Part shown: positions 21,178 through 32,149 of the stretch, in pieces | Numbering within the stretch: the first letter of the stretch is position 1 | Layout of the letters: every line of letters begins with the position of its first letter | NCBI GenBank assembly: GCA_963924555.1 | Contig: OZ004585.1 | Span: 2,555,488 to 2,619,487 of the forward strand | Reading direction: 5' to 3' | DNA length: 64,000 nucleotides | Source: Crambe crambe | Lineage: Eukaryota; Porifera; Demospongiae; Poecilosclerida; Crambeidae | Position numbers and translations under genes: made by a program | The notes under the pieces: model-generated | What the model was told of the DNA's origin: nothing | Seen by the model: only the letters and a program-made list of their open reading frames with translations | The model's database searches: none

Positions 21178-23322
21178 TTAGTCCTTGCGGTCTGGATTGC
21201 ACTTTGTAAACCACTTTTCTTTGATCAGGGGATATATCTTAGGCACGAATAGGAAACCCATCAACTCGTACACAATTGCAGATGTTCCAATTTGCAAAAC
21301 AGCGTGTTCAGTTACAGGGTTTGAGTCTTGAATAGAACGTATGATGAACCAGTAGGATAATGTGAGAACAATAGTTGGAATGAGCATAAAGATCAAAGTA
21401 TTGACTTTTTTGGTGTCTTTGAAGTTCTTGTATCGTATTTTCCTTGTTTTGACAGCAACTACCACCAGAGAGACCATCAATATGACTAGATACAGGAGGA
21501 GAAGAATTATCCATACTAGTAAATAGTCACTATCACACTGTTCTACTGCAAGGTCTTCACCTGATGCAGCATCGCGATAGTAATATATAATCTTATTTTC
21601 ATAAGTGTCCAAAGTTGACCACAGTATCAAGATGATCAAACTAGGTATCATAAACAGAAGGATTTGTAGGAACAGCAACAAATTGTAGTGACATTTACAA
21701 CCCTTAATAGTTGGGGACTTTTTGAAGATTCTCATTTCAGTGAAGATTCTATATACTAGTATCATTTTTACAATCAGTGTTGATATGGCTAAATTGGTTG
21801 GGATGGCCAAACCATTTAGCCAGATACGAATTATGCAAGTAAATGCACGGTAGCTGTCTGATAAATTCCAATACTGAGGCAGGGAAACTATATTTAGGAT
21901 CGACGTGTAGAAGAGTGTAAGGTAACAGCTAAGAAATATCATCATGCTTATTAACGTACTTGTTGCTTTGATGGCAGGTCTCTCTCTGAAGTGCAGATAA
22001 AAACCGAGAATTAGTGTCGTGAAAATAGAGCACAATATTACGTTACAGTATGAAATCGCAACATAAGCTGTTGATGCACTTTGAGTGCTCCTAGTTTGAA
22101 TTCTAGTTTGATGGAAATCTCCAATATGATTTAAGATAGTGAGATTGTTGTTGACATACTTACCAAGCTGTATTATGGTCTCACTTTGCACCTGCACAAT
22201 GTCAACTGCTAATCCCGCCCTTTCATTGTTCACAAACTTTACAGGACCACTTGCTCCAGTGAAGTCTATATCATTCAGTGTGGCACTTATGTCAGTATCA
22301 TTACTTTCATTCAAAGCCAGTGCTACAGTCCATATCGCATCATGTAGTACGTAAGCATAAGGGTTGACCTTTGGTGCGAGTGAACGATGTTGTAACAGTC
22401 GTGATAAGTTGTTGTATGTCAGTCCAGATATCAACTTCAAGTTATGATCCTGTACTGTAAGATGCTGTTGAATGAATATGACTCCTTCTGTTAGTTTGTC
22501 AGCAGTGCAACTAGATCTTTCATTCACAATTGCATGTGATTTGAAGTCATCAACACTGTGGCTAAGGATGATCCAGGCATATTTCGGCCATGTGAGATTT
22601 TTGGAATAAATAGTGCATAGTAAATTGATAGCATCTTGAATGTTCATGGAGAGTATTACTATGTTTGACGTTAGTCTATCTTCAGGTAAGTAATTGTAAA
22701 CTTTTTTGATTGTTATACTTGAGTGTTGCTTTGATGTAGTAAGTATCTCTTCAGCAATTTTCAAATAGAGTGGATCAGAGCCAGAAGTGATAACAGATGG
22801 TCCAGTCCAGTTATAGAACTCCATTAGACTCAATAAAGCTCTTACTAGGATAGATGTTGACTGCACCATGTGAAATTGCTGTGGAAATCTTTCTTTATCC
22901 ATTTGGAACATTGATATTGATAGCTGCAAACTGATATCAAATCTTTTAGCCAGAGGAGAAATGATTTCAACATCTTTCGGAAGGAATAATCCAATTATAG
23001 CAATAATATTATTTCTCTCTCTATTAGTAAAAACTCTCATGAAATCCACCAAACTGTTGAAGGAATCATCTGTATTGCTATTGATGATGATCAGTTTTAA
23101 GAAAGTGTCTTGGAGGATTGTGGAGTCCTTGTTTATCGTATCGACAGCTAGGTTTGCACCAGGGATCATTTCCCATCCTCTTCTCCAATTCTCCACTGGC
23201 AAAGTTGTCTCATTTCCTTGAACCATCGGCACCAGTGCCAATATGTGTAGAGTCGAGTTCTTTCTTGCATGAAGAGGAACTGCAAGAAGAGCAATAAAAA
23301 AGATTTGAGAGGAAGCTTTCAT
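21178..23322 (-). CDS. GABA-B-like class C GPCR, copy 1
   Basis: Intact single-exon frame. The start at 23322 (MKASSQIFFIALLAVPLHA) gives a good signal peptide and matches the paralogues; an in-frame upstream ATG at 23373 adds 17 unlike residues. The protein is 714 residues. Residues about 25-400 form a periplasmic-binding-like ligand domain (LHILALVPMVQGNETTLP, GANLAVDTIN, then SGPVKFVNNERAG). No cysteine-rich linker follows, as in GABA-B receptors. Seven membrane helices follow, with the TM3 cysteine in FTC, then RIWLNGLAIPTNL, K-x-ILVYRIF, the third-loop FKDTKKVN, the second-loop cysteine in EQCDSD, and the class C TM7 motif FVPKIYPLIKEKWF. It probably acts at the plasma membrane through G proteins; the ligand is unknown. 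GABA-B receptors are obligate heterodimers in vertebrates, so paralogues might pair (inference). Confidence 0.85.
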   Translation of the reverse strand: MKASSQIFFIALLAVPLHARKNSTLHILALVPMVQGNETTLPVENWRRGWEMIPGANLAVDTINKDSTILQDTFLKLIIINSNTDDSFNSLVDFMRVFTNRERNNIIAIIGLFLPKDVEIISPLAKRFDISLQLSISMFQMDKERFPQQFHMVQSTSILVRALLSLMEFYNWTGPSVITSGSDPLYLKIAEEILTTSKQHSSITIKKVYNYLPEDRLTSNIVILSMNIQDAINLLCTIYSKNLTWPKYAWIILSHSVDDFKSHAIVNERSSCTADKLTEGVIFIQQHLTVQDHNLKLISGLTYNNLSRLLQHRSLAPKVNPYAYVLHDAIWTVALALNESNDTDISATLNDIDFTGASGPVKFVNNERAGLAVDIVQVQSETIIQLGKYVNNNLTILNHIGDFHQTRIQTRSTQSASTAYVAISYCNVILCSIFTTLILGFYLHFRERPAIKATSTLISMMIFLSCYLTLFYTSILNIVSLPQYWNLSDSYRAFTCIIRIWLNGLAIPTNLAISTLIVKMILVYRIFTEMRIFKKSPTIKGCKCHYNLLLFLQILLFMIPSLIILILWSTLDTYENKIIYYYRDAASGEDLAVEQCDSDYLLVWIILLLLYLVILMVSLVVVAVKTRKIRYKNFKDTKKVNTLIFMLIPTIVLTLSYWFIIRSIQDSNPVTEHAVLQIGTSAIVYELMGFLFVPKIYPLIKEKWFTKCNPDRKD

Positions 23323-23373
23323 TTTGTGATTCCAGTACGTCAAATGTACACAGTAACTATAGCACTCCAGCAA

Positions 23374-24129
23374 ATCTGGATTAAAATTCTTTGTTTACAG
23401 TATCCCAAAACATGTGATGCTGTATGTCATTAAGTTATGCAACAGTGAATTCATTGAAGCATTCAATGTTATTTCATTGTTTACCATAAAGTAAACTCCG
23501 TTGTTAAAACAAGTTACTATCGTGTGTTACACTTGTACTTCAACCTGAATGCATTGGTGCTGGTTTCCATGGATGCAACTTTAATGTCAATTTAGGGAAA
23601 TCCGATTTTTTTCCCCAATTGTCTCTAAATGTCATGAAATTACCCTCTGCAGGAAAAGTAACTTTATAACATGATGAGTACTTTCACATAAATAATGAGC
23701 AGCTGATAAAATGATCGATGGCATAAATCTGCAGGAAATATTTTGCTGAAGTCAAACATTCTTAGTGTTACAATAATTATAGATAACAGTATTTTTTGTG
23801 TTAAATCGGGAAATTTTCATTAGCAAGCCCCATTCTATGGTGTACAAACTGGATAGTGGCGATATATACTGTAATCATATAAATGTTTGGTGGGGGTTTT
23901 ATTTTCGTTTTTTCGTAGTCGATCAGAATCCTTGAAAATAATAAACGAAGTCTTAGTACTATGACGTCATATATGACGACGATGCGCATGCGATGCGATA
24001 TTAATAGCAGCTGGACAAAAACCTGGAGCAGATAGTCTGTGAGACGAAAGTATCATGCTTCATTACCGGGATCATGGCCGTTACCTGTCTCTCTTCTACA
24101 ACGAAGCGTCTCGCCTTCCGTAGCAGTCT
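23374..24129. other. Intergenic upstream of GPCR copy 1
   Basis: No gene is seen. This is the 5' flank of the minus-strand receptor gene. It contains ATGACGTCATATATGACG near 23961, a palindromic CRE-like site (TGACGTCA), about 640 bases upstream of the start. No clear TATA box was identified. Confidence 0.35.
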
Positions 24130-24298
24130 AGATTACTACATTATAATCTGAAGCTACCCGACATATATGTAGGGATTGTTGGCTGGATATACAGAACAAG
24201 GATTGATCCCATTTCCATCCTTCTTGTTTCCTTACTTTTTTGAGCAGTGTGTCATCCCTACATCTTTTTTTCATTTCACAAAATGCTTTTTCCCTTAT
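24130..24298. repeat. Half of a TAGGGAT hairpin element (loop and right arm)
   Basis: The sequence from TTACTACATTATAATCTGAA through ATATGTAGGGATTGTTGGC and GAGCAGTGTGTCATCCCTAC to CTTTTTCCCTTA matches the loop and right arm of the complete hairpins at 43426-43723 and 34935-35200. The left arm is missing. Its right edge is fused at CTTATTATACTG to a receptor gene fragment. Confidence 0.7.
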
Positions 24299-24622
24299 CT
24301 TATTATACTGATGGTCTCTCTCTGGTGGCAATTGCGGTAAAAATAAGGAAAATACGATACAAGAATTTCAAAGAAAGACACCAAAAAGGTTAATGCTCTC
24401 GTCTTTGTGTTGATTTTGACCATTGTTCTCATGACTTCCTACTGGTTCACTGTGCAGACTATTCAAGATGATCTCATACTGGAACATGCAATACTTCACA
24501 TTGGACACACTTTGATAATATACGAGTTAATGGGTTTCCTATTCGTGTCCAAGATATATCCCCTGATCAAAGAAAAGTGGTTTATGAAAATTAATACAGG
24601 CCATGCAGGCTGTAAGGACTAA
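24299..24622 (+). pseudogene. GPCR 3' fragment (TM5 to C-terminus)
   Basis: This is about the last 105 codons of a GABA-B-like receptor, from the TM5 region (ILMVSL, with a two-base CT insertion that shifts the frame) to the terminal GCKD and stop. TM7 keeps the class C pattern but reads FVSKIYPLIKEKWF, with the conserved Pro changed to Ser. A further two-base-scale shift sits in the third loop near 24370 (AAAGAAAGACACC instead of AAAGACACC). The end matches the copy at 32592-34736 most closely, including the terminal CKD residues. An AATAAA signal follows at about 24630. Not functional. Confidence 0.8.
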
Positions 24623-25649
24623 GTCGTAATAAACACCTGATAATTGTGCATTCACCCGCTAACATAATGTCTATGTACGTGTATCAACATCATAATTAGC
24701 TATCAGTTTCTTGTTGTGTAGTCAGTATGGTTTATGTACAGTCAATTTACTTAGTGTGGCAAGAGTACATGCTCATACGCACAGCATGGTAATAATGTAT
24801 GGTAAAAGGTTACCATAGCAATAAGCTATAATAATGAAATAGCAAACCCTCCGCATTGCAGTACAGCACATGCAGAGAACATGTAATGTGCATGTGCTAC
24901 ATAAAATCTTAACCTTCAATAGCTGACGATCATGTGGGGCACTACACATCCAAGGGAGGGGGCAAGCTGGAGTACATAAGTGGGTGTGCATTATTTGGCA
25001 TGGGTAGAAGCTGGCTAAAATGTGGCCATCGAAAATTCGTGTTGGAAGTGTTAGACTGTCACCTAGTGTCTATCTCAAGGATTAAAAATTCGCCATCTCA
25101 AGAGATCAGGTGTGTGACACAATAGCTATTGTATTAACTATTGTAACCCTCTCGCACATGTGCAGAGGGTTAATAATTATTTTAATTGCGAGGTCGAAAG
25201 GTTATATCACTGCCTTATGTATTATGGCATAGATATCGTAGTGTACTAGGCTGATACTATAGGGAAATGTAAAGAAGTGAAGCATGATATCATCGTATCG
25301 CAAAAGACAGAACTGGAGATATATAGTAGCACCTTCTCATTCGGCCCCCTAGTGTCGCTTGCAATTATGGTAAAGGGTTTTCAGCTATACACCAGACTAG
25401 TGTACACGCATGTGCATATACCATAATTATTATGGCCTGCAGATATTTTCAATAACGATCGTGACTTGCTAGCTAAATATCACATTTTTCAGTAGACTCC
25501 AGTGATGATGAGTGAGTCTTCTGACTCACGAGTCCAGCTATTAGTAATATTCAGAATTGAAATATTCATTTTGGCCACTTCTACATACTTTTGCTCTCCA
25601 AAGCTCAAGCAGCTGAAAATGGTGTAGCCAAAGATAATCAATATTTATG
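24623..25649. other. Intergenic, no gene seen
   Basis: AT-rich sequence. The first about 180 bases correspond to the 3' flank of the receptor at 32592-34736 (AATAAACACCTG, TATCAGTTTCTT, GCATGCTCATACGCACAGCATG), so the duplicated unit includes downstream sequence. Nothing coding was found in the remainder. Confidence 0.45.
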
Positions 25650-25930
25650 AATTAAACACTTTCAGTTACTTAAATTTTCTTTTGGGGAATCGTGTAGAGC
25701 TAAGTTATCTAAACATGATAATACTCAGAATGTACAACATAGTACCTGTAATTTATAAATTAAACACTTGTTATATACTTATGGGGAATCATGTAGAGTT
25801 ATCTAATAATCTATGTACAACATAGCTAGAGGGAACTACTGTAGCTACATGTATAAGTTATTAAATAAACACTTATTAATTTTGTTTTGGGGAATCGTGT
25901 ATGTAGAGCATGCATGATACAGAGAGTACT
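25650..25930 (+). repeat. Three tandem repeats upstream of GPCR copy 2
   Basis: A unit of about 110 bases occurs three times, each with TTAAACACTT or TAAACACTT, then a TGGGGAATCGTGTAGAG-type segment, then a TCTA and TACAACATAG segment. The copies lie at about 25655, 25760 and 25865, ending about 15 bases upstream of a TATA box. They may be regulatory; that is inference from position. Confidence 0.55.
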
Positions 25931-25945
25931 ACTTGTAGGATAAGC

Positions 25946-25953
25946 TATATAAA
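25946..25953 (+). promoter_or_regulatory. Putative TATA box of GPCR copy 2
   Basis: TATATAAA lies 65 bases before the first ATG (26011) and 98 before the second in-frame ATG (26044). The spacing suits a TATA promoter with a short 5' leader. It is assigned by position and sequence only. Confidence 0.45.
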
Positions 25954-26010
25954 GAAGCACTATATGCAGTTCAAAAATAGAACAGAAAAAATAACTGAGA
26001 CCTTCCAAGC

Positions 26011-28185
26011 ATGAAAATCTGCCACACAAATTGTGCAACAAGCATGACGAAGATTCTCTCTCTACTCTCTTTAATTGCTCTTTTAGTAGTTCCTCTTCAT
26101 GCAAGAGAGAAATCAACTCTACACATATTGGCACTGGTGCCGATGGTCCAAGGAAATGAGACAACTCTGCCAGTTGAGGATTGGAGAAGAGGATGGGAAA
26201 TGATCCCTGGTGCAAACCTAGCTGTCGATATGATAAACAATGACTCTACAATCCTCCAAGACACCTTCTTGAAATTGATCGCCATAAATAGCAATGCAGA
26301 TGATTTATTCGCCAGTTTGGTAGATTTCATGAGAGTTTCTACTAAAAGAGATGACAATATTATTGCTATAATTGGAATGTTCTTTGATAAAGAAATTGAG
26401 ATGTTTTCACCTTTAGCTAATGAACTTAAAATCAGCCTCCAGCTATCAACATCAATGTCCCATCCAGTATTCAATAGAGAAAGATTTCCACAGCAATTTC
26501 ATATGGTGCAGTCAACATCTGTCCTAGTAAGAGCTTTATTCAGTCTAATGGACATCTACGACTGGACTGGACCATCCGTCATCACTTCAGGCTCTGATCC
26601 ACTCTATATCCAAATCGCTGAAGAGATTCATGCCACTTCCAAGCAATATTTGGACATAACAATGGAAAATTTGATCCATATTTCCGGAAAAGACTCTGAT
26701 GATACCATTTTCGATCAGCTGAAATCTAACTTAATAATACTCTCCATGAACATACAAAATGCAGTTGATTTGATGTGCACTGCTCATTCTAAAAACCTCA
26801 TATGGCCGAAATATGCCTGGATCATCCTTAGCCACAGTGTTGATGACTTCAAATTACATGCTGCTATTGTGAATGAAAGATCAAGTTGCACTGCTGACAA
26901 ACTAACAGAAGGAATCATATTTATCAAACAGCATTTTACAGTACAGGATGACTTGAAGTTGATATCTGGACTGACATACAACAACTTATCACGACTGCTA
27001 CAACATCACTCACTCGCACCAAAGGTCAACCCTTATGCTTATGTACTACATGATGCAATATGGACTGTAGCACTGGCTTTGAATGAAAGTAATGATACTG
27101 ACATAAGTGCCACACTGAATGATATAGACTTCACTGGAGCAAGTGGTCCTGTAAAGTTTGTCAACAATGAAAGAAAAGGATTGAGTGTTGAGATTCTCCA
27201 GGTAAGAGATGTTGTTACAAATCTTGGTATTTATATCGATGGGAATCTCACCATTGTAAATCATATTGAAGATTTCACACTAATAGATAATGCTCAAACT
27301 AGTGCCTATCAAAAGAAAGCAATCATTTATGTTGGAATTACTTACTGCAGTGTGATTCTGAACACCATATTCATAACACTGGTGCTTATTTTCTACCTGT
27401 ATTTTCGACATGAAGAAGCCATTAAAGCAACAAGTACCGTACTGAGCATGATGCTATTTCTAAGCTGCTATCTTATCTTGCTTCATCTATCGCTTTTAAA
27501 TGTCACTCTTTTGCCACAATATCAACACTTTCCAATCGAATTCAAAACATTTACATGCATGGATCGCCTCTGGTTAAACGGTTTGGCTATCCCGACGAAT
27601 CTTATTCTAGCAACAATGATCGTTAAAATAGTACGAGTATATCGAATATTCAGTGTGACAAACATTAAAAATAAATATCAGTCAAATTCGATCTTATTTC
27701 TAGAGATATTAGTGATTATGATACCAAATTTGGTCATCCTGACACTATGGTCAACCATCGATACTTACAGCATTAAGAGAGTACATTACTTTCAAGACTC
27801 TGTAACAGGTGAAACTATTGCTATAGAGCTGTGTGACAGTGATCATTTACTGGTATGGCTGGCTCTTCTCATCCTGTACCTTATCATACTGATGGTCTCT
27901 CTGGTGGCAGTTGCAGTAAAAACAAGGAAAATACGATACAAGAATTTCAAAGACACCAAAAAAGTTAATGCTCTTGTCTTCCTGTATATCTTGACCATTA
28001 TTCTCGCAACTTCCTACTGGTTCATCATACGCACTATTCAAGATGATCTCATACTGGAACATGCAGTACTTCACATTGGACACATTTTGATAATATATGA
28101 ATTGATGGGTTTCCTATTCGTACCAAAGATATATCCCCTGATCAAAGAAGAGTGGTTTACAAAATACAGTCCAGGCTCTAAATAA
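26011..28185 (+). CDS. GABA-B-like class C GPCR, copy 2
   Basis: Intact single-exon frame of 724 residues. The second methionine (26044, MTKILSLLSLIALLVVPLHA) gives a cleaner signal peptide than the first and matches the paralogues, so it may be the true start. The order is ligand-binding domain (LALVPMVQGNETTLP to about residue 410), short linker, then seven helices from about residue 437. Landmarks: FTCMDRLWLNGL in TM3, KIVRVYRIF, WSTIDTYS, the second-loop cysteine in IELCDSDHLL, FKDTKKVNALVF before TM6, and GFLFVPKIYPLIKEEWF in TM7. The TM3 and second-loop cysteines would form the usual disulfide. It is very close in DNA sequence to the copy at 32592-34736, pointing to recent tandem duplication. 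An AATAAA overlaps the stop (TAAATAATAAATG). Confidence 0.87.
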   Translation: MKICHTNCATSMTKILSLLSLIALLVVPLHAREKSTLHILALVPMVQGNETTLPVEDWRRGWEMIPGANLAVDMINNDSTILQDTFLKLIAINSNADDLFASLVDFMRVSTKRDDNIIAIIGMFFDKEIEMFSPLANELKISLQLSTSMSHPVFNRERFPQQFHMVQSTSVLVRALFSLMDIYDWTGPSVITSGSDPLYIQIAEEIHATSKQYLDITMENLIHISGKDSDDTIFDQLKSNLIILSMNIQNAVDLMCTAHSKNLIWPKYAWIILSHSVDDFKLHAAIVNERSSCTADKLTEGIIFIKQHFTVQDDLKLISGLTYNNLSRLLQHHSLAPKVNPYAYVLHDAIWTVALALNESNDTDISATLNDIDFTGASGPVKFVNNERKGLSVEILQVRDVVTNLGIYIDGNLTIVNHIEDFTLIDNAQTSAYQKKAIIYVGITYCSVILNTIFITLVLIFYLYFRHEEAIKATSTVLSMMLFLSCYLILLHLSLLNVTLLPQYQHFPIEFKTFTCMDRLWLNGLAIPTNLILATMIVKIVRVYRIFSVTNIKNKYQSNSILFLEILVIMIPNLVILTLWSTIDTYSIKRVHYFQDSVTGETIAIELCDSDHLLVWLALLILYLIILMVSLVAVAVKTRKIRYKNFKDTKKVNALVFLYILTIILATSYWFIIRTIQDDLILEHAVLHIGHILIIYELMGFLFVPKIYPLIKEEWFTKYSPGSK

Positions 28186-29045
28186 TAAATGAAAAACACC
28201 CAAAATTGTGTATTCACTTACTACCATAATGTTTATTTATTAACATTGTAATTATTATACAGCTATCAGTTTCTTGCTTTGTAATAATTATGGTTACTAC
28301 AGGTATGTAAAGTCATTAAGTTTATTTAAGTTAAAATAGAGTGAAACAAAAGTGTATACTCATACATCACCTTCTTCTTGTTCACAATTAATGGTGTTAT
28401 GCAAGGAAGTAACATGCTAACGATGCATAATCGGATTGGTATACTAATTTTTCATGGTGGACTATTGGCTGGTAATAGTGTCTTCGTACCTATTTCAGTT
28501 GCAGCTAAGTAACACATGCATAAACCTCGGTAAGAGTTACATATAGCCACTAATTGTGATACTAAATCCTTTTCTTTGTTGCTGATTTCTCTGCTGTAGT
28601 ATCGTAATAGCCTGTAGCTAGGTGTTACAGCATCATCTTGTAGTATTAAATTTTACTAAAAATAATTTGCTTGTTAGTGTAACTTCTAAACTGAATGTTT
28701 GTTAATGGCCACACAGGGATAAAATTACTGAGATCATAGAGTTTCATGGAGATGACGAATAAAAATTAAAAAAATTATTTCTCAGACTTACCAGGTAAAG
28801 GGTCAACAACAAAATAAAAAAATTAACAGGCTAACGGTCATAATGTAAGAAAACAAGGTAAGGTATGGGTATGCACACAGGAGTGAGATGAAGACCCTTT
28901 CCAGAACTGAGAACAAATACACTAACACAAACATTGAAATGCTTACAATCATCTACTTCAGTATCTTGAATGGGGTAAGCCTTCTTTTCCTTCATGACTA
29001 TCTGTTATTTCTTTTAAGTTTTCCTTGGCAACTATCTGTTACATC
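28186..29045. other. Intergenic, no gene seen
   Basis: 3' flank of GPCR copy 2, then plain AT-rich sequence up to the P-type element. It ends in the target duplication GTTACATC at 29038-29045. Confidence 0.4.
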
Positions 29046-30867
29046 ATAGATACATATTAGCCTTACGGGGATTGGAAACTCAATACTAGCACGCGCCAAT
29101 TTTTTTGACCACATCCGTGTTGTCGAAGGAGTGGGTTTCCGCCATTGCTAAGGAAAATTCATGTAGTGTCAAAATGGGAGAGCGATAATTTTAGCGAGGC
29201 AAATAAGCTGTTACCTAAGGGATGTTTTAATTTTATAGTGAATAAGAAACTACAATTATTAGCCAGATAATGGAAGTAATAGGCAATTATACTGTATTTT
29301 TTCCCTTTTTTGGCTCACTGGATATACTAAAAACCTGATAAAATACACCAAAATATCACCAATAAGTTATAGTGTGCTATAAAGTGCAAAATTACCTGCC
29401 TGGTTGCTTATAAGAGATACAATCACTGAAATAATGGTCTTCAAGGTGCATTTGTTGGGCCCCTTTCCTGACTTACCACTTTGAGTGTTGCAGTCTTCTT
29501 CCACGCTAACGACTACATCATAGGCTGTAGTGTGCTAATGTTTGGAACTTCTTGCATTTATTGCAAGTATAATAAGGAAACTTGAGGTGTGAAATAGACA
29601 CTCTGCATGGATATCATAATACAATAATGTAATACGTAATCATAACTGCAATGATAGAATGCCACGAAAGCTCCTTTCAAGGAGAGCCAAGAATTGGAAG
29701 AGTGAAGAAATACCTCTCCCATAATCAAGTACTAATGCTCTAATGCAGCCAAGTCTAAAAATGCAAGTGAGTCAAGAAACTCTTTTGGGCTACATTTGCT
29801 CAAAACTTTACAAGAAAATGACAATCATTGATATATACGTAGCTAGATGAAGATTGTAGATTTAGATGATGCAAGCAAGGCAGTCTTTTACGTATGATTG
29901 CTGCACACATTATGTACCCACAAATTTCTTGAATGCCATATAAGTTTAATAATAGTATAGCTAGCTATTATAGATTTTATGCTGGGATTTACTTCTTTCT
30001 TCTCCTCATTTTCAAGGACTCATTGATATTTTCTTCATCATTAGAGCCCTCATGTAGCTATTTCTTTTTTGAAATATTTCGACTCACAGTGTTTATAACT
30101 CTCAATGCCTGAGTATTTTTATAGTGTCTCAAACATTAGGGTTCTCATGGGTATAATCCCTCTAGTGTCGTGATGACATCTGAAAAAATTCTCCAAGGGG
30201 TTTTGAGAGATTCATTCACTCCTGGTAAATGTATATATTTACTTGACAAGCTCAATGCAAACAAGCTGGAAATGAAAAAGATTGCATAGCTATAGGTATT
30301 ACTGATCATTTTAATGCCTGCAACATAATTATCTCAAGGCATTACATATGAGATAGACTGAATCAGTACTCACCACCCTATCAAACCAAGCAGGAGGAAG
30401 TCCTCTTTCGAACATTGGTTGAAAATGTGTTTGGAGTCCCACAGCCTGCTAAACTTAAAAAGGTCTTCTGATATTTAGAGGATCTTAAACTATGATACTT
30501 TCTCAAAACCTTTTCCCTCCTTCACAATAACACTTCTTAAAATGTTTAATTGTTCTTCAAAATAATTATACGATGTTGCCCTTAAAATTCACTTTCTTAT
30601 GATTCGTGGGATTTTAAGACGAAATGAAGCAATTGCTTCAATAACATATCCTGTGGGTTGATACATGCATGAAGTAGCTAGGTATAGAAGTGTATAGCTT
30701 ACCTTGTTTACCTTCTGTCATATTAAATGCTACGCATTTTGTACTACTTTCATATTACCCGCCAATTGTAGATGCACGCGTGCCATAGCCTACCGACAAC
30801 ACGGATGTTGTCATTTCTAAAATACGGAGTTTCCAATCCCTGTAAGGCTAATACGTATGTATCTATG
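29046..30867. mobile_element. Decayed P-element-like transposon
   Basis: The left end ATAGATACATATTAGCCTTA followed by CGGGGATTGGAAACTC is inverted at 30828-30867 (GAGTTTCCAATCCCTGTAAGG and the following bases). The flanks GTTACATC (29038-29045) and GTTACATA (30868-30875) match at 7 of 8 bases, fitting a P-type 8 bp duplication. The element is 1.8 kb and includes a transposase C-terminal relic on the minus strand. The P element at 2301-7245 has the same design (ATAGATAC start, GGGATTGGAAAC inner motif), but the bases between differ, so it is a different subfamily. Confidence 0.82.
30000..30230 (-). pseudogene. P-type transposase C-terminal relic
   Basis: On the minus strand the sequence reads QNPLENFFRCHHDTRG, then a frame with stops, KYSGIESYKHCES. 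This aligns with QDPLENFFGCQRQRGG and the following NTQALRVINTFCR segment of the transposase at 3626-6539. Stops and a shift interrupt it. It lies in the decayed P element at 29046-30867, in the same orientation relative to the ends as in the full element. Confidence 0.7.
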
Positions 30868-30884
30868 GTTACATATCACACCTG

Positions 30885-31470
30885 TGACCATGCATGTGTC
30901 ACTTCATGCTTGGAAAATAGTCAATGCATACATGCATGGTCACAGATGCATGTGATAGATAACAGTTTATTATGTGGGTATACGTATAGCTGAATACAGT
31001 GCAATACGGATGTATCATCATGCAAAGATGTTTCTCGGAAAATAGAAATAGTCTATGTATCAAAATAGAGAATAGTTGCTCTATGATAACTCACATAATA
31101 ACTGTTATCTCTTTCAACAATCACATGCACGTACCTGTGACCATGCATTATTCACTTCGTACAAAAATGTCTCTCGGAAATAGAAATAGTCTATAGAGGA
31201 TAGTCTATGTATACATGATGTACATCTGTATTAGGCTCACACATTAGATAACTCATTTAACAATCACACCTACGTGTCACTTCATGCAAAGATATCTCTC
31301 GGAAAATAGAAATAGTCGACACACCCATATTGGGCCCACACATTAGCTAGATAACTCACATAATAACTGTTCTTTTAACAATCAAACTTGTAACCCATGC
31401 ATGCATGTGTCACTTCAAAGATGTCTTTCAGAAACTTTCAAGAGATAACACATATATAATAACTGTTATC
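30885..31470. repeat. Satellite-like tandem repeat array
   Basis: Degenerate units of roughly 120-150 bases contain TGTCACTTCATGCAAAGAT, a CTCTCGGAAAATAGAAATAGTC segment, a GATAACTCACATAATAACTG segment and TTTAACAATCACAC. At least four units occur from 30885 to 31470. The same unit appears inverted at 1-180 and again at 32150-32390. It begins right after the P-type relic. Non-coding; the 60-70 codon frames seen here are repeat-derived. Confidence 0.65.
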
Positions 31471-31499
31471 ATTCAGTCTCTCAGGATTGAGTGTAACTG

Positions 31500-31935
31500 C
31501 AGGTAATGCAGCACACCTTTTTCTTCCAGTCATGTATACCATGTATGAAGCAAATCACACCTTACCACTTATTTGCCAAACATAGGTCTCCCAAAATTTT
31601 TCACATCATATGCCTCCACCTTCCCCATCAAGACAGTGTGTGCTGTGTGTGCCACTATAGCCACAAACCCACTGATCTAAAAATCCTGAGTTCTTGCCTG
31701 TTTCTAGTTAGCTACATGGATCATGCAAGGCCTGTTCACAAATTCTTGCCTGTTTCCAATGACAAGATCTTTCAAGATGTGTTTTATTGATCATGCAAGG
31801 ACTGTCAGCAAGTTATTCTTGCCTGTTTCTACTGCCTCAGCACGTCAACTTTCAAGATGTGTTCCATGGATCATGCAAAGGGGAGGATTCAGGGAGTTGC
31901 AACCCTCCCCCCCCCCTTTGTTCCCAAGCTATGCC
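31500..31935. repeat. Tandem GATCATGCAAGG repeats and C-run
   Basis: A unit of about 65 bases with ATGGATCATGCAAGG, TTCTTGCCTGTTTC and CTTTCAAGATGTGTT occurs about three times from 31690 to 31880. It is followed by GGAGTTGCAACCCT-type sequence with a C run and CCCAAGCT to 31935. The last part is the inverse of 370-430, so 31260-31935 and 1-430 belong to one repeat family in opposite orientations. Confidence 0.55.
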
Positions 31936-32149
31936 TGCTGTTAAATATAGTGCACTGTAGTGCCACAGAAATTTCAACAAGCCCATTTTTACTATTTTTA
32001 CTTATATTTTTTCTAAGAAGGATATACGTAATAATATTATTATTATGGAATATCTCATGCAAAAGTATTTAGAGTAACATCATTAGCAAATTATCGAAGC
32101 CAATGTGGTCACTACAGGCTTAACAATCATTTAAGACTGCCTATTGTAA

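Noticed and set aside
26097..26474. Long minus frames opposite the receptor genes (also at 32642-33022, 22961-23221)
   Set aside because: They are antisense shadows of the conserved ligand-binding domain, recurring at the same place in each paralogue.
31506..31790. 94-codon plus frame starting MQHTFFFQSC
   Set aside because: It spans a tandem repeat and has no family features.
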